A stretch of DNA of 64,000 bases from Sphingomonas prati (GTDB lineage: Bacteria > Pseudomonadota > Alphaproteobacteria > Sphingomonadales > Sphingomonadaceae). Every line of letters begins with the position of its first letter. Position 1 is the stretch's first letter. This document shows positions 1 to 10,663 of the stretch, piece by piece. The notes below the pieces were generated by a model. That model saw only the letters and a program-made list of their open reading frames with translations. It was not told where the DNA came from and searched no databases. Location: positions 1,550,001 to 1,614,000 of the forward strand of contig NZ_BMJP01000001.1 of NCBI RefSeq assembly GCF_014643515.1. Direction: 5' to 3'. Position numbers and translations under genes: made by a program.

Positions 1-223
1 CGATCGCCGGCCACAGATGCGCGTCCTGTTCGCGAGTCAGATGGGTCTGGACGTACCAGCCAAGCCCCGGGATCCGCGAACACAGCGGGCCATGGACATC
101 GCGCCAATAGGTCGCGAACACCTCATGCGGCACGCGCGGTCTGCGCAGCACGGTCGTATAGCTGTTGATTGCAATGCTCGCGTCGCGCTCCGCATAATCG
201 TTCGTGATCGAAACTCTGGGCAT
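1..223 (-). CDS. EthD-domain protein, 5' part only (runs off the left edge)
   Basis: Seventy-four codons are visible, read leftward from ATG at 223, with AAGGAG seven bases upstream of the start. The segments FATYWRDVHGPL and PGLGWYVQTHL are the pattern of EthD domains, small ferredoxin-like proteins that often lie beside catabolic oxygenases and whose biochemical role is mostly unknown. The stop codon lies outside the window, so length and operon partners cannot be judged. The domain call rests on this short segment only; a related dimeric alpha/beta-barrel family is the main alternative. Confidence 0.7.
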   Translation of the reverse strand, partial: MPRVSITNDYAERDASIAINSYTTVLRRPRVPHEVFATYWRDVHGPLCSRIPGLGWYVQTHLTREQDAHLWPAI

Positions 224-789
224 GATGATGCTCCTTGGTCAGGCGGCGGACCGGTCCGGGTCCGCCAGGAAATGCGCGAGACTGCAGTGTTCGAGTGCGT
301 CGGCGACGTCCGCAGGTGACCATCGCAGCGGCTCTGAAATGAGCACGACATGGGCGCGCGATGTTCCTGCCGCGCTCACGGGTCGATCAACGCGCCTCAC
401 CCGGTTTGTATGCCCCACGCATCACGCCGCGACGCTTTCGACCACCGGGTCGACCCGATCGGGAAAGCTTGGGCGTAACGATCGGGGTTCGGCTCCCGCG
501 ATCGATCTATGGCATGTCGCCCTACGGTGACCATCGACGGGAGGCGCGATCGCCGCCAATTCCGCAAAGTATCTTATACCTGGCCCTCTAGTCCGTCGGC
601 ACTACCCGTCGCGCATCCGACGTCGCGAACCTTCTATTCCCTAGCGGCAAGATCTTTGTTGAAACCCTACGACCCGCCAAACGAAAAAAAGTGTGTCGCT
701 TTTTTGCAAAGACTTAACCTTTGCGTTTTGAGACTTTCGTCTAAACGACGCGGTAAGCTGGCCGCAGATGCGGTGGCGGGAGAGGTATC
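224..789. other. Intergenic region between divergent genes
   Basis: About 565 bases separate the leftward EthD gene from the rightward RTX gene. I see no open frame with recognisable protein character. The stretch 680-750 is markedly AT-rich for this genome and carries a short inverted repeat (AAAAAAG near 684 with CTTTTTT near 699), so the RTX promoter most likely lies there. No clear -35/-10 pair can be named. Confidence 0.4.
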
Positions 790-2550
790 ATGGCGAATTC
801 TGCATATACGAACGACGTCATCGACGGGACCGATGACGACGACGTCCTGAACGGCACCGACGGTTCGGACACGATCAACGGCTACGCCGGCAACGATTTC
901 TTCAACGGCAGCCTTGGCGCTGACATCCTCGACGGCGGCGAAGGCGACGACGTGTTCCGCTTCAGCATCGTGGATGACAGCGGTGACGATCTCGGCACCG
1001 GCAGCATCATCGGCGGCGAGGGTAACGACCTCCTCGACCTGAGCGGTATTGCACCGACCACGATCGGCGCGGTCGATACCGATGACGGCGAAGCGCTCGG
1101 CGTGTTCGTCGGAACGCAGCGCTACGCGCTCAACGGCATCGAGCAGATCATTGTCCGCGCGGGCAGCTATGTCGAACTGTTCACGGGCAGCGAAGGCGCC
1201 CAGCTGCAGCTCGACGTCGTCGGCAGCGACAACACGGAAATCTATCTGTCCGGAAACCGGACCGTCAACAGCGGTTCGGGCGACGACTACATCTTCGCAT
1301 CGGGCATCGCCGCCACCAAGACGACCGGGGCGATCTCGGGCGGCGACGGCGTCGATACGCTCGGCCTCGACAACGGATTCCAGGTCGATCTGGCCGCAGG
1401 TACTGCCTATTCGGCCAACTCTTTCTTCGCGCTTTCGGGCGTCGAGAACGTCGTTGCGGCGGCCGACGGTGGCAGCCGGTCGTCGATCGCGGGCGACGAC
1501 AACGCGAACGTCTTCAGCGTGCTGTCCTACGCCGATGACGGCCAGACCGGCATTACCTTCGACGGTCGCGGCGGAAACGACACGATCACCGGCAGCAACG
1601 GGAACGACCTGCTCACCGGCGGCGAGGGGAACGACCTGCTGACCGGCGGCATGGGTGTCGACACCCTGATCGGCGGCCTGGGTGACGACACCCTGTTCGG
1701 CAACCAGGGTGACGACATCCTGAACGGCGGCGACGGGGCCGATACGCTCTACGGCGGCCAGGGCAACGACCTGCTGACCGCGGGTCTGGGCAACGACACG
1801 CTGTTCGGCAACCTCGGTGACGACACGCTGTTCGGCAATCAGGGCGACGACACGCTTTCGGGCGATGCCGGCAACGACACGCTTTACGGCGGTCAGGGCA
1901 ATGACTCGCTGACCGGCGGTGACGGCAACGACACACTGTTCGGCAACCTCGGCGACGATGTCCTGTACGGCAACATCGGTGCGGACACGCTGCAGGGCGA
2001 TGACGGCGACGACATCCTTTACGGCAACCAGGACAACGACGTGCTGTACGGCAATGTCGGCAACGACACGCTCTACGGCGGCCAAGGCGACGATCTCGTC
2101 TATGGCGGCCGCGGCGACGACCAGCTGTTCGGCAACCTCGGCAACGACGTACTGCAGGGCGGCCTCGGCAGCGATACGCTGACCGGCGGCGGCGGCGCGG
2201 ACATGTTCCGGTTCATCCTGGCCGGTGACTCGACCGTCGCCGCTTCGGATGTCATCACCGACTTCGAAACGAACGTCGACAAGATCGACGCCCAGGGGCT
2301 CTACACGAACGCCGCCGACAGCTTCCAGATCACGTCGGGCGGCGGCAACACGTTTGTCGACTTCGATCTGGGTGGCAACGGATCGATCGATCTGCGCGTC
2401 GAGGTGACCGGTGAGAACGCCGTCACCGCATCGGACGTCCTGTTCGGTACGCCGTCGGTCGCGGCCTTTGGTGCCGACGAGACGGCGCATGCCGCCATGT
2501 GGGTCGCCGACATGCCCGTGATGACCCCGGACGTCGTGGGCACCTGGTAA
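790..2550 (+). CDS. RTX-type calcium-binding secreted protein
   Basis: A 586-residue acidic protein with no N-terminal signal peptide. An RTX-like block occupies residues 10-55, a less repetitive middle follows (residues about 60-255), and some two dozen nonapeptide repeats of the GG/GN-x-G-x/D-D-x-L-x-G type cover residues 258-475. An unrepeated C-terminal tail ends in PDVVGTW. In known RTX proteins the nonapeptides bind calcium and fold into a parallel beta-roll, and the C-terminus directs export by a type I secretion system. No ABC exporter or membrane-fusion gene is visible here. The start is supported by GGGAGAGG upstream of ATG. No catalytic domain is recognised, so a surface-layer, adhesin or biofilm-matrix role is possible. 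Confidence 0.88.
   Translation: MANSAYTNDVIDGTDDDDVLNGTDGSDTINGYAGNDFFNGSLGADILDGGEGDDVFRFSIVDDSGDDLGTGSIIGGEGNDLLDLSGIAPTTIGAVDTDDGEALGVFVGTQRYALNGIEQIIVRAGSYVELFTGSEGAQLQLDVVGSDNTEIYLSGNRTVNSGSGDDYIFASGIAATKTTGAISGGDGVDTLGLDNGFQVDLAAGTAYSANSFFALSGVENVVAAADGGSRSSIAGDDNANVFSVLSYADDGQTGITFDGRGGNDTITGSNGNDLLTGGEGNDLLTGGMGVDTLIGGLGDDTLFGNQGDDILNGGDGADTLYGGQGNDLLTAGLGNDTLFGNLGDDTLFGNQGDDTLSGDAGNDTLYGGQGNDSLTGGDGNDTLFGNLGDDVLYGNIGADTLQGDDGDDILYGNQDNDVLYGNVGNDTLYGGQGDDLVYGGRGDDQLFGNLGNDVLQGGLGSDTLTGGGGADMFRFILAGDSTVAASDVITDFETNVDKIDAQGLYTNAADSFQITSGGGNTFVDFDLGGNGSIDLRVEVTGENAVTASDVLFGTPSVAAFGADETAHAAMWVADMPVMTPDVVGTW
1560..2205 (+). repeat. Tandem nonapeptide-coding repeats of the RTX gene
   Basis: About 27-base units encode the calcium-binding nonapeptides. 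Several units are nearly identical at DNA level, such as those encoding LFGNLGDDT and LYGGQGNDL. Many units have GN where the consensus has GG. The similarity of neighbouring units suggests recent duplication, which would let copy number vary between strains. Confidence 0.85.
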
Positions 2551-2556
2551 CAAACA

Positions 2557-2600
2557 GGATCGGGCTGAGGTGGTCCCGACCACCTCAGCCCGATCCTTTA
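2557..2600. terminator. Hairpin terminator between the convergent RTX and helicase genes
   Basis: A perfect 18-bp inverted repeat (2557-2574 with 2579-2596) encloses a 4-base CCCG loop and is followed by CTTTA. It lies six bases past the RTX stop codon and 40 bases from the end of the convergent helicase gene, so it can serve both transcripts. Confidence 0.85.
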
Positions 2601-2638
2601 CCTGACATTTTGCAAGCTGCCGCCGTTCGGCAATCCGT

Positions 2639-3922
2639 TCAGGCGGCTCGTGCCGCCATTCGCGCGGCCAGCTTCTCTGCCTCGGTCCAGATCTTGCGCT
2701 CACGGTCCTTCTGCGGCTTGACCTGCTTGACCGGCCCGCCGCCCAGCACGGGCGCCCGCTTCGTCGAATGACGCGCAACCTCGCAATGCCACGGATGATC
2801 GTCGCGCACCGTCAGCGCGAGCCCGATCTCGCGCTCCACATCATGCAGCCAGGCGCGCTGCTCGGCATCGCACAGCGTGACCGCATAACCGCTGCGCCCC
2901 GCACGACCGGTGCGGCCGATCCGGTGGACATAGCTTTCCGGCAGGCTCGGCAGGTCGTGGTTGAACACATGCGTCACCGTGTCGACGTCGATCCCGCGCG
3001 CCGCGATATCGGTCGCTACCAGCACCTGCACGGTGCCCGCGCGGAACGCATCCAGCGCGCGTTCCCGCTGCCCCTGCGACTTGTTGCCGTGCAGCGCCTC
3101 GGCGGTGATCCCCCCTTCGCTGATGAACGCGCACACTTCGTTCGCGATGTTCTTCTGCAACGTGAACACGACCGCCTGGCCCATCTCCGGCGTCCGCAGC
3201 AGCGCCAGCAGCGCGGTCTTCTTGTCCGCCGCATCGAGGAACATCACCGACTGCTCGATCCGCTCGACGGTCGTCGACGGCGGCGCGATCTCGACCTTCG
3301 CCGGATCACGCAGCAGGCTCTGCGCCAGCGTCGCGATGGACTTCGGCATCGTCGCTGAAAACAGCAGCGTATGGCGATCGCTCGGCAGCGTCGCGACGAT
3401 CCGCTCGATCGGCTTGGCAAAGCCCATGTCGAGCATCTGGTCCGCCTCGTCCAGCACCAGCGCCTCGAGCGCGGACAGGTCGCACAGCCCCTGATCGACG
3501 AGGTCGAGCAGCCGCCCGGGCGCCGCCACGATGATGTCGACGCCGGCCTCGAGGGCCTTCACCTGATGGAACTGGCTCACCCCACCGAAGATCGTCGTGA
3601 CGCTCAGCGACGCGTGGCGACCGAAACTCTCGAAGCCGGCGGCGATCTGCAACACCAGTTCGCGCGTCGGCGCCAGGACCAGGATGCGCGCCCCGCCACG
3701 CGGTGCCGAGCGTGGGTTGGCGGCAAGCCGGTGCAGCAGCGGCAGCGCGAACGCCGCGGTCTTGCCCGTGCCCGTCTGCGCCATGCCGAGCATGTCACGG
3801 CCCTGCAACAGCATCGGGATCGACTGCGCCTGGATCGGCGTCGGGCTTACATAGCCCTCCTCCGCCAGCGCCTGTAGCAGGGATGGCGCCAGTTCGAGAT
3901 CTGCAAAAGTCATGGTCGTCAT
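2639..3922 (-). CDS. DEAD-box ATP-dependent RNA helicase (RhlE-like)
   Basis: A 427-residue helicase with the full set of superfamily 2 motifs in order: PTPIQ (Q motif), AQTGTGKT (motif I), PTREL (Ia), DEAD followed by QMLDMGF (II), SAT (III), ATDIAARGID (V) and HRIGRTGRAG (VI). The short lysine/arginine-rich tail after residue 370 is typical of the RhlE group, which remodels ribosomal and messenger RNA in the cytoplasm. ATG at 3922 is preferred because GGAGG lies nine bases upstream; ATG at 3913 is an alternative. The gene stands alone, convergent with the RTX gene. Confidence 0.93.
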   Translation of the reverse strand: MTTMTFADLELAPSLLQALAEEGYVSPTPIQAQSIPMLLQGRDMLGMAQTGTGKTAAFALPLLHRLAANPRSAPRGGARILVLAPTRELVLQIAAGFESFGRHASLSVTTIFGGVSQFHQVKALEAGVDIIVAAPGRLLDLVDQGLCDLSALEALVLDEADQMLDMGFAKPIERIVATLPSDRHTLLFSATMPKSIATLAQSLLRDPAKVEIAPPSTTVERIEQSVMFLDAADKKTALLALLRTPEMGQAVVFTLQKNIANEVCAFISEGGITAEALHGNKSQGQRERALDAFRAGTVQVLVATDIAARGIDVDTVTHVFNHDLPSLPESYVHRIGRTGRAGRSGYAVTLCDAEQRAWLHDVEREIGLALTVRDDHPWHCEVARHSTKRAPVLGGGPVKQVKPQKDRERKIWTEAEKLAARMAARAA

Positions 3923-4248
3923 CACGCGATGCCTCCAGCGCTAAGGCTGCGCCGGATCAGCTTGGCATATTAGCAGCGCGGCCTGTAAAGTTTTATGCTG
4001 CACTGCGTCAACGTCAAAACCATGACGGTCTCGCAGTCAGACGGTCTCGATCCCCGCAAGCCCCTCGCCCCGACGCCAACACCGAAACGCTGCGCCCTAC
4101 TGAGCTGGCCTCACCCATTTCAACATGTTGCAGCATTGTAACACTCATTGAAACTTCGTTGCCAAACTATTGCCGAATGATGGCGGACTATTGCGGTGCA
4201 CCCTGTTTTCCCGAACCTTGCGGCTCGGATCAATCAGGGGGCCTGACG
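3923..4248. other. Intergenic region between helicase and first TonB receptor
   Basis: Both neighbours start here and diverge. The only structure I see is the perfect 10-bp palindrome CAACATGTTG at 4121-4130, which could be an operator for the receptor gene. No small gene is recognised. Confidence 0.3.
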
Positions 4249-7158
4249 ATGACGCTGAACCGAACCTTCCTTCGCTCGGGCATATGCCTTCCCGCCATGC
4301 TGCTCGCGGGTGCCGCCCATGCGCAGGCCGTCGATGTCGGCCCGGCCGCGTCCGCCAGCGCATCGACCAACGAGGCCGCGGACACGCCCGACGATATTAT
4401 CGTCACCGGCTCCCGCATCCGGCAGAACCCGCTGGAACAGCGCTCCCCCGTCGTCACGCTCGACAGCGCGGCGCTGGCTCAGACCGGCCTCACCTCCGTC
4501 GCGGACATTCTCCAGCGCCTGCCCAGCGCGGCCGGCGGCCTCAACACGAAGGTCAATAATTCCGGCAACATCGGCAACCCGCAAGACGGCGGCGGCGTCG
4601 GCGCCGGCTCGTCCGAAATCGACCTGCGCTATCTGCTTTCCAAACGCACACTCGTGCTGGTCGACGGCCTGCGCTACGTCAACGGCGCGTCGGCCAGCGG
4701 CATCCCCGGCACCGTCGATCTGAACACCATCCCCAACAGCTCGATCGAGCGGATCGAGGTCCTGCAATCCGGCCAGTCGCCGCTCTACGGATCGGACGCC
4801 ATCGCCGGCGTCGTCAACATCATCACCAAGAACAGCCAGCAAGGCCTGCGCATGTCCGGCCAGTTCGGCACGTTCCGCGCGGGCGACGGCGATTCCTACA
4901 ATGGCGACATCAGCTACGGCGTGAAGGGGCCGACCACCTCGCTCGTCTTCGGCGGCAGCTATGTGAAGGAAGGCAGCGTCCGCACCAGCGACCGCGCCAT
5001 CTCGCAATTTCCCAACCCCGGCCAGACGACGTGCGAAGACCCGCGCGGCGGCTGCTCTGGCGCGGCACTTGGCGGCCGCATCGTGTTCAACCAGGGCAAT
5101 GCGGTGCGTCCGCAGGGCGGCACGCTCACCGTGCGCCAGAACGGCCTCACCACACGCGGCGTATATGATCCGACGCTCGCGGGCGGCGATTTCCGCGCGT
5201 TCACAACCGCGGACCGCTTCAACTTCGCGCCGTTCAACTACTTCCTGACGCCGTCCGAACGCTACGGCGCGTTCGTCAACTTCAAGCAGGAGCTGGGCTC
5301 CGACATCAACCTGCGCGTCCGGGCGATCTACAACCACCGCAATTCGCAGAACCAGGCCGCCTTCCTGCCGCTGAACGTCGGACCCGACGCCGGTACCGGC
5401 ACGCTGACCGACCGCATCTCGATCGACGCGACCAACCCGTTCAACCCGTTCGGCGTCACGCTGTCGGCGGGCGGCGCGGGCCAGCCGCCGGCGAACTATG
5501 CTCTCGTCGGCCGCCGCCTGGTCGAGGCGGGGCAGCGCACCTACAATCAGCGCGTCGACACGATGTCAGTCACCGCCACGCTCGACGGCAAGTTCCAGCT
5601 CGGGGAACGGACTTTCTATTGGGACGTGAACGCGGTGCAGGGCTTCAACGACGCCAAGCAGGTGTTCACAGGCAACATCAACACGCAACGCCTCGCCCAG
5701 GCGCTCGGCCCGGTGGCGCTTTGCACCGGCGAATGCGTGCCGTTCAACATCTTCGGCGGCGCGGGCTCGATCACCCCGGCGATGCTTGCCTTCGTCGGCT
5801 TCACCGAACGCGCGCGCAGCAGCCAGGAACTGCGCGACTACACCGCCAATCTGACCGGTGAGCTGTTCGACCTGCCCGCCGGCGCGGTCGGCATCGCGGT
5901 CGGCTACGAACATCGCTACCAGAAGGGGTCGTTCACGCCCGATCCGCTGATCCAGGCGGGCTTCGGCGCGGATATTCCGGCGCAGGCGGCCAGCGGTTCG
6001 TTCAACTCGGACGAATTCTACGGCGAAATCCGCATCCCGCTCCTGAAGGACGTGCCGTTCTTCAACTCGCTGGAGGCATCGGGCGCGGTCCGCCACGTCA
6101 ACTATTCGACCAGCGGCAGCAACACGACCTACACCGCCACCGGGCTATGGAAGCCGATCTCCGACCTGCTGTTCCGCGCTTCGTTTGCGGAGGGGTTCCG
6201 CGCCCCCAGCATCGGCGAGTTGTTCGGTGCGCAGTCGCGGTCTGACATCGGCATCCCCGATCCGTGCAGCAACATCCCGGGCTCGCGCTACCAGGCGTCC
6301 GACACGGTGCGCGCCAACTGCGCGGCCAACGGCGTACCGACCAACGGCAGCTACCAGGAACCGACTGGGCAGCTTGGCGTGACGACCGGCGGCAACCGCG
6401 ACCTCGCCCCCGAAACCTCGAAGACCCGGTTGTTCGGCGGCGTACTCAGCCCCGCCTTCCTGCGCGACAGCGGCTTCGCCAGCCAGTTCGCGCTGGAGGC
6501 CAACTATTACGACATCAAGGTGTCCGGCGCGATCGCCTCGACCAACCCGCAGGTGACGCTCGCGCGCTGCAGCGAAGCCGGCGACGCGCTCAGCTGCTCG
6601 AACGTCATCCGCAGCAGCAGCGGGCGCATTTCCAGCATCGTCGGCCTGCTCCAGAATATCGGGCAGATCCGTACGCGCGGCATCGATCTCACGCTCAGCT
6701 ATCGCTCGCCGCAGACCGCGGCCGGCATCTTCGGCCTGTCGCTCAACGGCAACCACCTGATGAAGTATACCGAGACGACGCCGACCTCGACCGGGTTCAG
6801 CGCGATCAGCTACCGCGGCACCACCCGCGGATCGCCCGACCAGTCCTACCCCAAATATAAGGGCACCGGCGTGGTCAGCTGGAGCATCGCCGATATTGAG
6901 GCGTCGTTCACCGGCCGCTACATCAACCACGTCACCGAAAACACCGGTGCCTGGCTGAAGAATACCTTCTACGGCGACGTCCAGCTGACCCTGTCGCCTG
7001 CCTTCCTCGACCGAAAATACGACTTCACGGTCGGCGTCCGCAACGTCTTCAACCAGGATCCGCCGGCCTGCACCACCTGCACCGGCCCGAACTACGATCC
7101 GACGACCTACGACGTGCCCGGCCAGTTCGGCTACCTGCGCGTCTCCTACAGGATGTAA
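4249..7158 (+). CDS. TonB-dependent outer-membrane receptor
   Basis: A 969-residue receptor. The reading frame is open further upstream, but the ATG at 4249 is followed directly by a signal peptide ending AGAAHAQA, so this is the likely start. The plug domain begins at [13 protein letters not shown] and contains the typical run [33 protein letters not shown]; the rest is the 22-strand barrel. Such receptors import siderophores, cobalamin, glycans or aromatics using TonB energy. The chain ends in SYRM, whereas barrels normally end in phenylalanine. The nearest neighbour is a convergent second receptor, so the substrate cannot be read from context. The length and plug resemble large sphingomonad receptors for organic nutrients. 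Confidence 0.9.
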   Translation: MTLNRTFLRSGICLPAMLLAGAAHAQAVDVGPAASASASTNEAADTPDDIIVTGSRIRQNPLEQRSPVVTLDSAALAQTGLTSVADILQRLPSAAGGLNTKVNNSGNIGNPQDGGGVGAGSSEIDLRYLLSKRTLVLVDGLRYVNGASASGIPGTVDLNTIPNSSIERIEVLQSGQSPLYGSDAIAGVVNIITKNSQQGLRMSGQFGTFRAGDGDSYNGDISYGVKGPTTSLVFGGSYVKEGSVRTSDRAISQFPNPGQTTCEDPRGGCSGAALGGRIVFNQGNAVRPQGGTLTVRQNGLTTRGVYDPTLAGGDFRAFTTADRFNFAPFNYFLTPSERYGAFVNFKQELGSDINLRVRAIYNHRNSQNQAAFLPLNVGPDAGTGTLTDRISIDATNPFNPFGVTLSAGGAGQPPANYALVGRRLVEAGQRTYNQRVDTMSVTATLDGKFQLGERTFYWDVNAVQGFNDAKQVFTGNINTQRLAQALGPVALCTGECVPFNIFGGAGSITPAMLAFVGFTERARSSQELRDYTANLTGELFDLPAGAVGIAVGYEHRYQKGSFTPDPLIQAGFGADIPAQAASGSFNSDEFYGEIRIPLLKDVPFFNSLEASGAVRHVNYSTSGSNTTYTATGLWKPISDLLFRASFAEGFRAPSIGELFGAQSRSDIGIPDPCSNIPGSRYQASDTVRANCAANGVPTNGSYQEPTGQLGVTTGGNRDLAPETSKTRLFGGVLSPAFLRDSGFASQFALEANYYDIKVSGAIASTNPQVTLARCSEAGDALSCSNVIRSSSGRISSIVGLLQNIGQIRTRGIDLTLSYRSPQTAAGIFGLSLNGNHLMKYTETTPTSTGFSAISYRGTTRGSPDQSYPKYKGTGVVSWSIADIEASFTGRYINHVTENTGAWLKNTFYGDVQLTLSPAFLDRKYDFTVGVRNVFNQDPPACTTCTGPNYDPTTYDVPGQFGYLRVSYRM

Positions 7159-7164
7159 CCGCGC

Positions 7165-7184
7165 GACCGGCAGCGCTGCCGGTC
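7165..7184. terminator. GC-rich palindrome after the first TonB receptor
   Basis: A perfect 10-bp inverted repeat without loop (GACCGGCAGC and its complement) begins six bases after the stop codon. There is no T-tract, so it may stabilise the 3' end rather than terminate alone. Confidence 0.5.
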
Positions 7185-7312
7185 CACTCGATTTGACTGC
7201 ACAGGATGGGACAGATGCGGAGGGCGGCAGCCCTCCGCCGGGACGCTGGCTCCTCTGGTCTGCGAGCCGTGCAAAGACGCGGCACCGCGCCCGACGCCCC
7301 ACCCCCAGACAC

Positions 7313-7352
7313 AAAAAGGGCCGCCTCCCCGATCGGGGAGGCGGCCCTTTTT
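7313..7352. terminator. Bidirectional terminator between convergent TonB receptor genes
   Basis: Forty bases form a perfect self-complementary unit: AAAAA, a 30-base GC-rich palindrome centred on GATC, then TTTTT. It ends 15 bases before the stop codon of the leftward receptor gene, so it provides a T-tailed hairpin for both strands. Confidence 0.93.
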
Positions 7353-7367
7353 GCCTGTGGCCTGGGA

Positions 7368-10340
7368 CTAGAAGCCGAACTTCGCGCCGGCGCGGAAGCT
7401 GCGACCGTAGATGCCGTTGCCGGCCTGCACGGCGTTGTACAGATAGGCGCCGTAGGTGACCGGATCGATCGCCGGCAGGCGATCGAACAGGTTCAGCGCG
7501 TTGAAATAGACCTGCACCTTGTCCGTCACGTTGACGGCCGCGTTCAGGTCGAACGTGACATAGCTCTTGACGTGGCACCCGGTGTAGCCCGGCGACTGGC
7601 CGCAATCCTTGTACGCATCGCCCTGATCCATCGCCGACAGATCGTAACCGTCGGTGTAGTTCAGCGTGCCGCTGATCGCGACCTTGTCGAACTCGAACGT
7701 GTTGGTCCAGTTGCCCTTCCACTCGAACGTGCCGCTGCCGGCGGTCAGGTTGAAGTTGCCGAGCGTGCCGACATACTTCTCCTTGGTGCCGTCCGGGAAC
7801 GTCGTACTCAGGTTCAGCAGCCAGCTCGCGGCCAGATTGGTCGTCCAGCGTACCGGACCGAGGTCGAACCGGCCGGTCGCGCCGAAATCGATGCCTTCCG
7901 AATTCAGCGTGTCCGAATTGATCAGCTGCGACTGGACGAAGCCGATGCGCGGACGCGCGTTCGGGTTGTTGACGTCGGCCGCGTCGGCGATGACGTTGAA
8001 CCCGTCCGGAATGGTTGTGCCGGCATAATAGGCCGCGATCGCCGGGGCGGTCGACGCCGACGTGATCGCGCCGGTCTTCTTGATGTTGAAGTAGTCGACC
8101 GTCAGCGAGATCTGGCTGATCGGCTGGAAGACGATACCGCCCGTGAAGCTGCGCGACTTCTCCGGCTTCAGGTCCGGCGACGCCAGCGTCGTGTTGCCGA
8201 TCGAGTAGGTCGTCAGATAGGTCGGGCAACCCGCCTGGTTCTGCTGGCTGCAATTCGCGCCGTACTGAGCAAGGAACGCGTTCGGAATGCCCGAGATCTG
8301 CTGCGTCACGTAACCCGTGGTCGGCAGGGCGTTCGCCTCGGCGAAGCTCGGGATGCGGAAACCGCGCGAATAGGTGCCGCGCAGGGTCACCTGACGGATC
8401 GGCTTCAACAGGATGCCCGCCTTGGGCGAGAAGTTGCTCTGGCCGGTCGAGTAGCTGTCGTAGCGCCCCGATGCGCTCAGTTCGATCTGGTCGATCACCG
8501 GCGCGTTGATTTCGAAGAAGGCCGAACTCACGGTCCGGTTTCCTTCGGTGCCGAACGCGTTCAGCGAGAAATAACGCTGCGTCGGGCCGTTGGTGTCCGG
8601 GTTCGCGCTCGGTGCATCGATCGCTTCGTAGAAGATCGAGCCACCGACACCGAGCTGGAGCGGACCGCCGGGCAGGTCGAACAGCGTCTTGGAAACGGTT
8701 GCCTGCGCCTGGTACAAATCGGACGACGCGTTGGAGACGTTCTCCGGGGTCAGATAGTCGTTGACCGCTGCCGAATTCAGCGACGGGTTGACGAAGTTGT
8801 ACGTCCCGTCGGCGATCACGTCGAGCAGATGCTGAATGTAGACATAACCGTTCTGGCGGCGTGCCAGGTCGGTGTGCATCGCGGTCGCATCGACCTTGTA
8901 GTCCCAGTCGCCGAACGCGGTACCGGTGATCCCCATCGCGCCGCGGTACACGCGGCTGCGGGTCTCGTTGCGCGTCACACCGGTCGGGCTGCGCCCCACC
9001 AGCTGCGCCGTCTGGCCGTTCGCAGCGAACGGGTTGTTCGGGTTGAGCGTCCCGTTGGCCGCGGTGCAGTTCACGCGCCCGGCGCAGACATAGACCGGCA
9101 GCGTCAGGATGCCCGACCCGGCCGCGAAGTTCGCCGCACCCGACGAGGTCGAAAACTGCGGATACAGGATGCCGGCCGGGGCATTGCCGCGGATGACAGC
9201 CGGATCACCGGTGTAGGACGAACTGGTCTGCTGGAAATTGACTGCCAGATACGCCTCGGCATTGTCGCCGACCTTCGCGGTGAAGCGCGCGGATCCGCCG
9301 AAACGCTCGATCTTGGGCGACACCACGCCGTACTGGTTGGTGAAATCCTCCTGGCAGACGTTGCTGACCGGCAGCGTCGCGTTGGCGGCCAGTTCGGCGG
9401 CGTTCGGCGTCACCGCAGGACCGGCGGCGCAACCGGCGCCCGCGTTCAGGATTTGGTAGCGGCCGGTCGTGCCGGGGCGGACATACAGCGTGCTGCCTAG
9501 GCTGAACGGCCCGAGCGCGCCGGCCGCATTCTGACCGTTGATGATGTTGTTGGGGCCACCGATGCCACGGCGATCGTCCGAGTTGAACGGTGCCGGCAGG
9601 TCGTCGTTGCGGACGGCGCTGCTGCGGAAATAGAAGCCGCTAACATAGGCGTTGTAGCCCTTCTCATCCAGGTCGCCGGTGCCGGCGGTCAGCGTCACGC
9701 GCTGGTTCGCACCGAACCCGCGCTCCGCAATACCGGCTTCCGCGCGGCCCGAAACGCCCTCGAACTTGCGCTTGGTGATCACGTTGACGACGCCTGCGAT
9801 GGCGTCCGCGCCGTAGCTTGCCGACGCGCCGTCGCGCAGCACCTCGATCCGGTCGACGATGTCGTCTGGAATGGTGTTCAGATCGACGAAGTTGCGCGAT
9901 CCGTCATCGGCCAGCGGATAGTAAGCGGCACGCAGGCCGTCGAACAGCACCAGTGTCGAACTGGTCGACAGGCCGCGCAGCGACACGGCGGACGCGCCGG
10001 CCGCGAACGCGCCGTTGGCGGTGAACGAGTTGGTGAGCGCCGCGCCGTTGTTCGACGACAGCTGCTGGATCGCGTCCTGCACCGTGTTGATGCCGCGCGC
10101 GTCCAGGTTCGCCGACGTCAGCGTCGTCACCGGCGAAACGCCCGTGTCGCCGCCGCGCAGGATCGATCCCGTCACGACGATCGTGTCGGCGTCGCCCTGC
10201 GTGTCCTGCGCCGCCGGGGCCGGGGCCGGGGCGGTGGCTGCAGGGCCGACATCCTGAGCTTGGGCGGGCATGGCGACCGCGGCGAACAAGGCAGCACCGG
10301 CAAGCAGGCGGGCGCGCGAAAGCGAAGATGCAGTCGTCAT
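7368..10340 (-). CDS. TonB-dependent outer-membrane receptor
   Basis: A 990-residue receptor. ATG at 10340 follows AAAGGGGG and opens a signal peptide ending PAQAQ, then a proline/alanine linker and the plug ([52 protein letters not shown]). The barrel closes with AGAKFGF, the terminal phenylalanine expected for outer-membrane insertion. Cysteine pairs in the barrel loops ([16 protein letters not shown]) resemble other large sphingomonad receptors. The substrate is unknown. It shares no operator with the catabolic island to its right. Confidence 0.92.
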   Translation of the reverse strand: MTTASSLSRARLLAGAALFAAVAMPAQAQDVGPAATAPAPAPAAQDTQGDADTIVVTGSILRGGDTGVSPVTTLTSANLDARGINTVQDAIQQLSSNNGAALTNSFTANGAFAAGASAVSLRGLSTSSTLVLFDGLRAAYYPLADDGSRNFVDLNTIPDDIVDRIEVLRDGASASYGADAIAGVVNVITKRKFEGVSGRAEAGIAERGFGANQRVTLTAGTGDLDEKGYNAYVSGFYFRSSAVRNDDLPAPFNSDDRRGIGGPNNIINGQNAAGALGPFSLGSTLYVRPGTTGRYQILNAGAGCAAGPAVTPNAAELAANATLPVSNVCQEDFTNQYGVVSPKIERFGGSARFTAKVGDNAEAYLAVNFQQTSSSYTGDPAVIRGNAPAGILYPQFSTSSGAANFAAGSGILTLPVYVCAGRVNCTAANGTLNPNNPFAANGQTAQLVGRSPTGVTRNETRSRVYRGAMGITGTAFGDWDYKVDATAMHTDLARRQNGYVYIQHLLDVIADGTYNFVNPSLNSAAVNDYLTPENVSNASSDLYQAQATVSKTLFDLPGGPLQLGVGGSIFYEAIDAPSANPDTNGPTQRYFSLNAFGTEGNRTVSSAFFEINAPVIDQIELSASGRYDSYSTGQSNFSPKAGILLKPIRQVTLRGTYSRGFRIPSFAEANALPTTGYVTQQISGIPNAFLAQYGANCSQQNQAGCPTYLTTYSIGNTTLASPDLKPEKSRSFTGGIVFQPISQISLTVDYFNIKKTGAITSASTAPAIAAYYAGTTIPDGFNVIADAADVNNPNARPRIGFVQSQLINSDTLNSEGIDFGATGRFDLGPVRWTTNLAASWLLNLSTTFPDGTKEKYVGTLGNFNLTAGSGTFEWKGNWTNTFEFDKVAISGTLNYTDGYDLSAMDQGDAYKDCGQSPGYTGCHVKSYVTFDLNAAVNVTDKVQVYFNALNLFDRLPAIDPVTYGAYLYNAVQAGNGIYGRSFRAGAKFGF

Positions 10341-10663
10341 GTCGGGATCCCCCTTTGAGAAGAGCCCGCGCGGCCGCATTGTGCGATCCGGTCGGGCGCC
10401 CCTGGTATTCGGTCGAACTACCCAAAATGGGTAACTCGAAAGATTATGTTCGCGACATGCAACCCGCTTGAAACACTGTAAAGATGATGTGTGGGAGAGC
10501 GGTGCTTTCGCTTGGCTTTGTAGCCAAAATGACACAAAAAGACACAAAGCCGGGTTAACCACCGCCGGCCGAGCGGACTACCCGACGGGTCGTTGCATCC
10601 GCGCCATGCGCGAGCGAACACCCAAACCGGAGCGCCTGCCACGCGCCGTGTCTCAGTTCAGGA
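10341..10663. other. Upstream region of the second TonB receptor
   Basis: About 320 bases lie between the receptor start and the decayed pobA. They are relatively AT-rich (10420-10560) and contain two short inverted repeats: CCCAAAATGGG near 10411 and TTGGCT-N4-AGCCAA at 10512-10527. Either could be a regulator site. I see no coding sequence. Confidence 0.35.

Noticed and set aside
1560-2205. CRISPR-like regular repeats
   Set aside because: The 27-base periodicity is protein-coding RTX sequence with no constant repeat and unique spacers.
667-2778. 703-codon open frame antisense to the RTX gene
   Set aside because: It exists because GC-rich RTX repeats leave the opposite strand free of stops. 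Its translation is repetitive valine/alanine sequence without any family, and it overlaps the helicase 3' end.
3923-4248. Cobalamin riboswitch before the TonB receptor
   Set aside because: No B12-box-like sequence or long structured leader is visible; the cob operon promoter itself is outside the window.
6145-9500. Long overlapping frames on both strands across the two TonB receptors
   Set aside because: They are shadows of the receptor genes: translations are Arg/Ala-rich with no motif, while the receptor frames show signal peptides, plugs and barrels.
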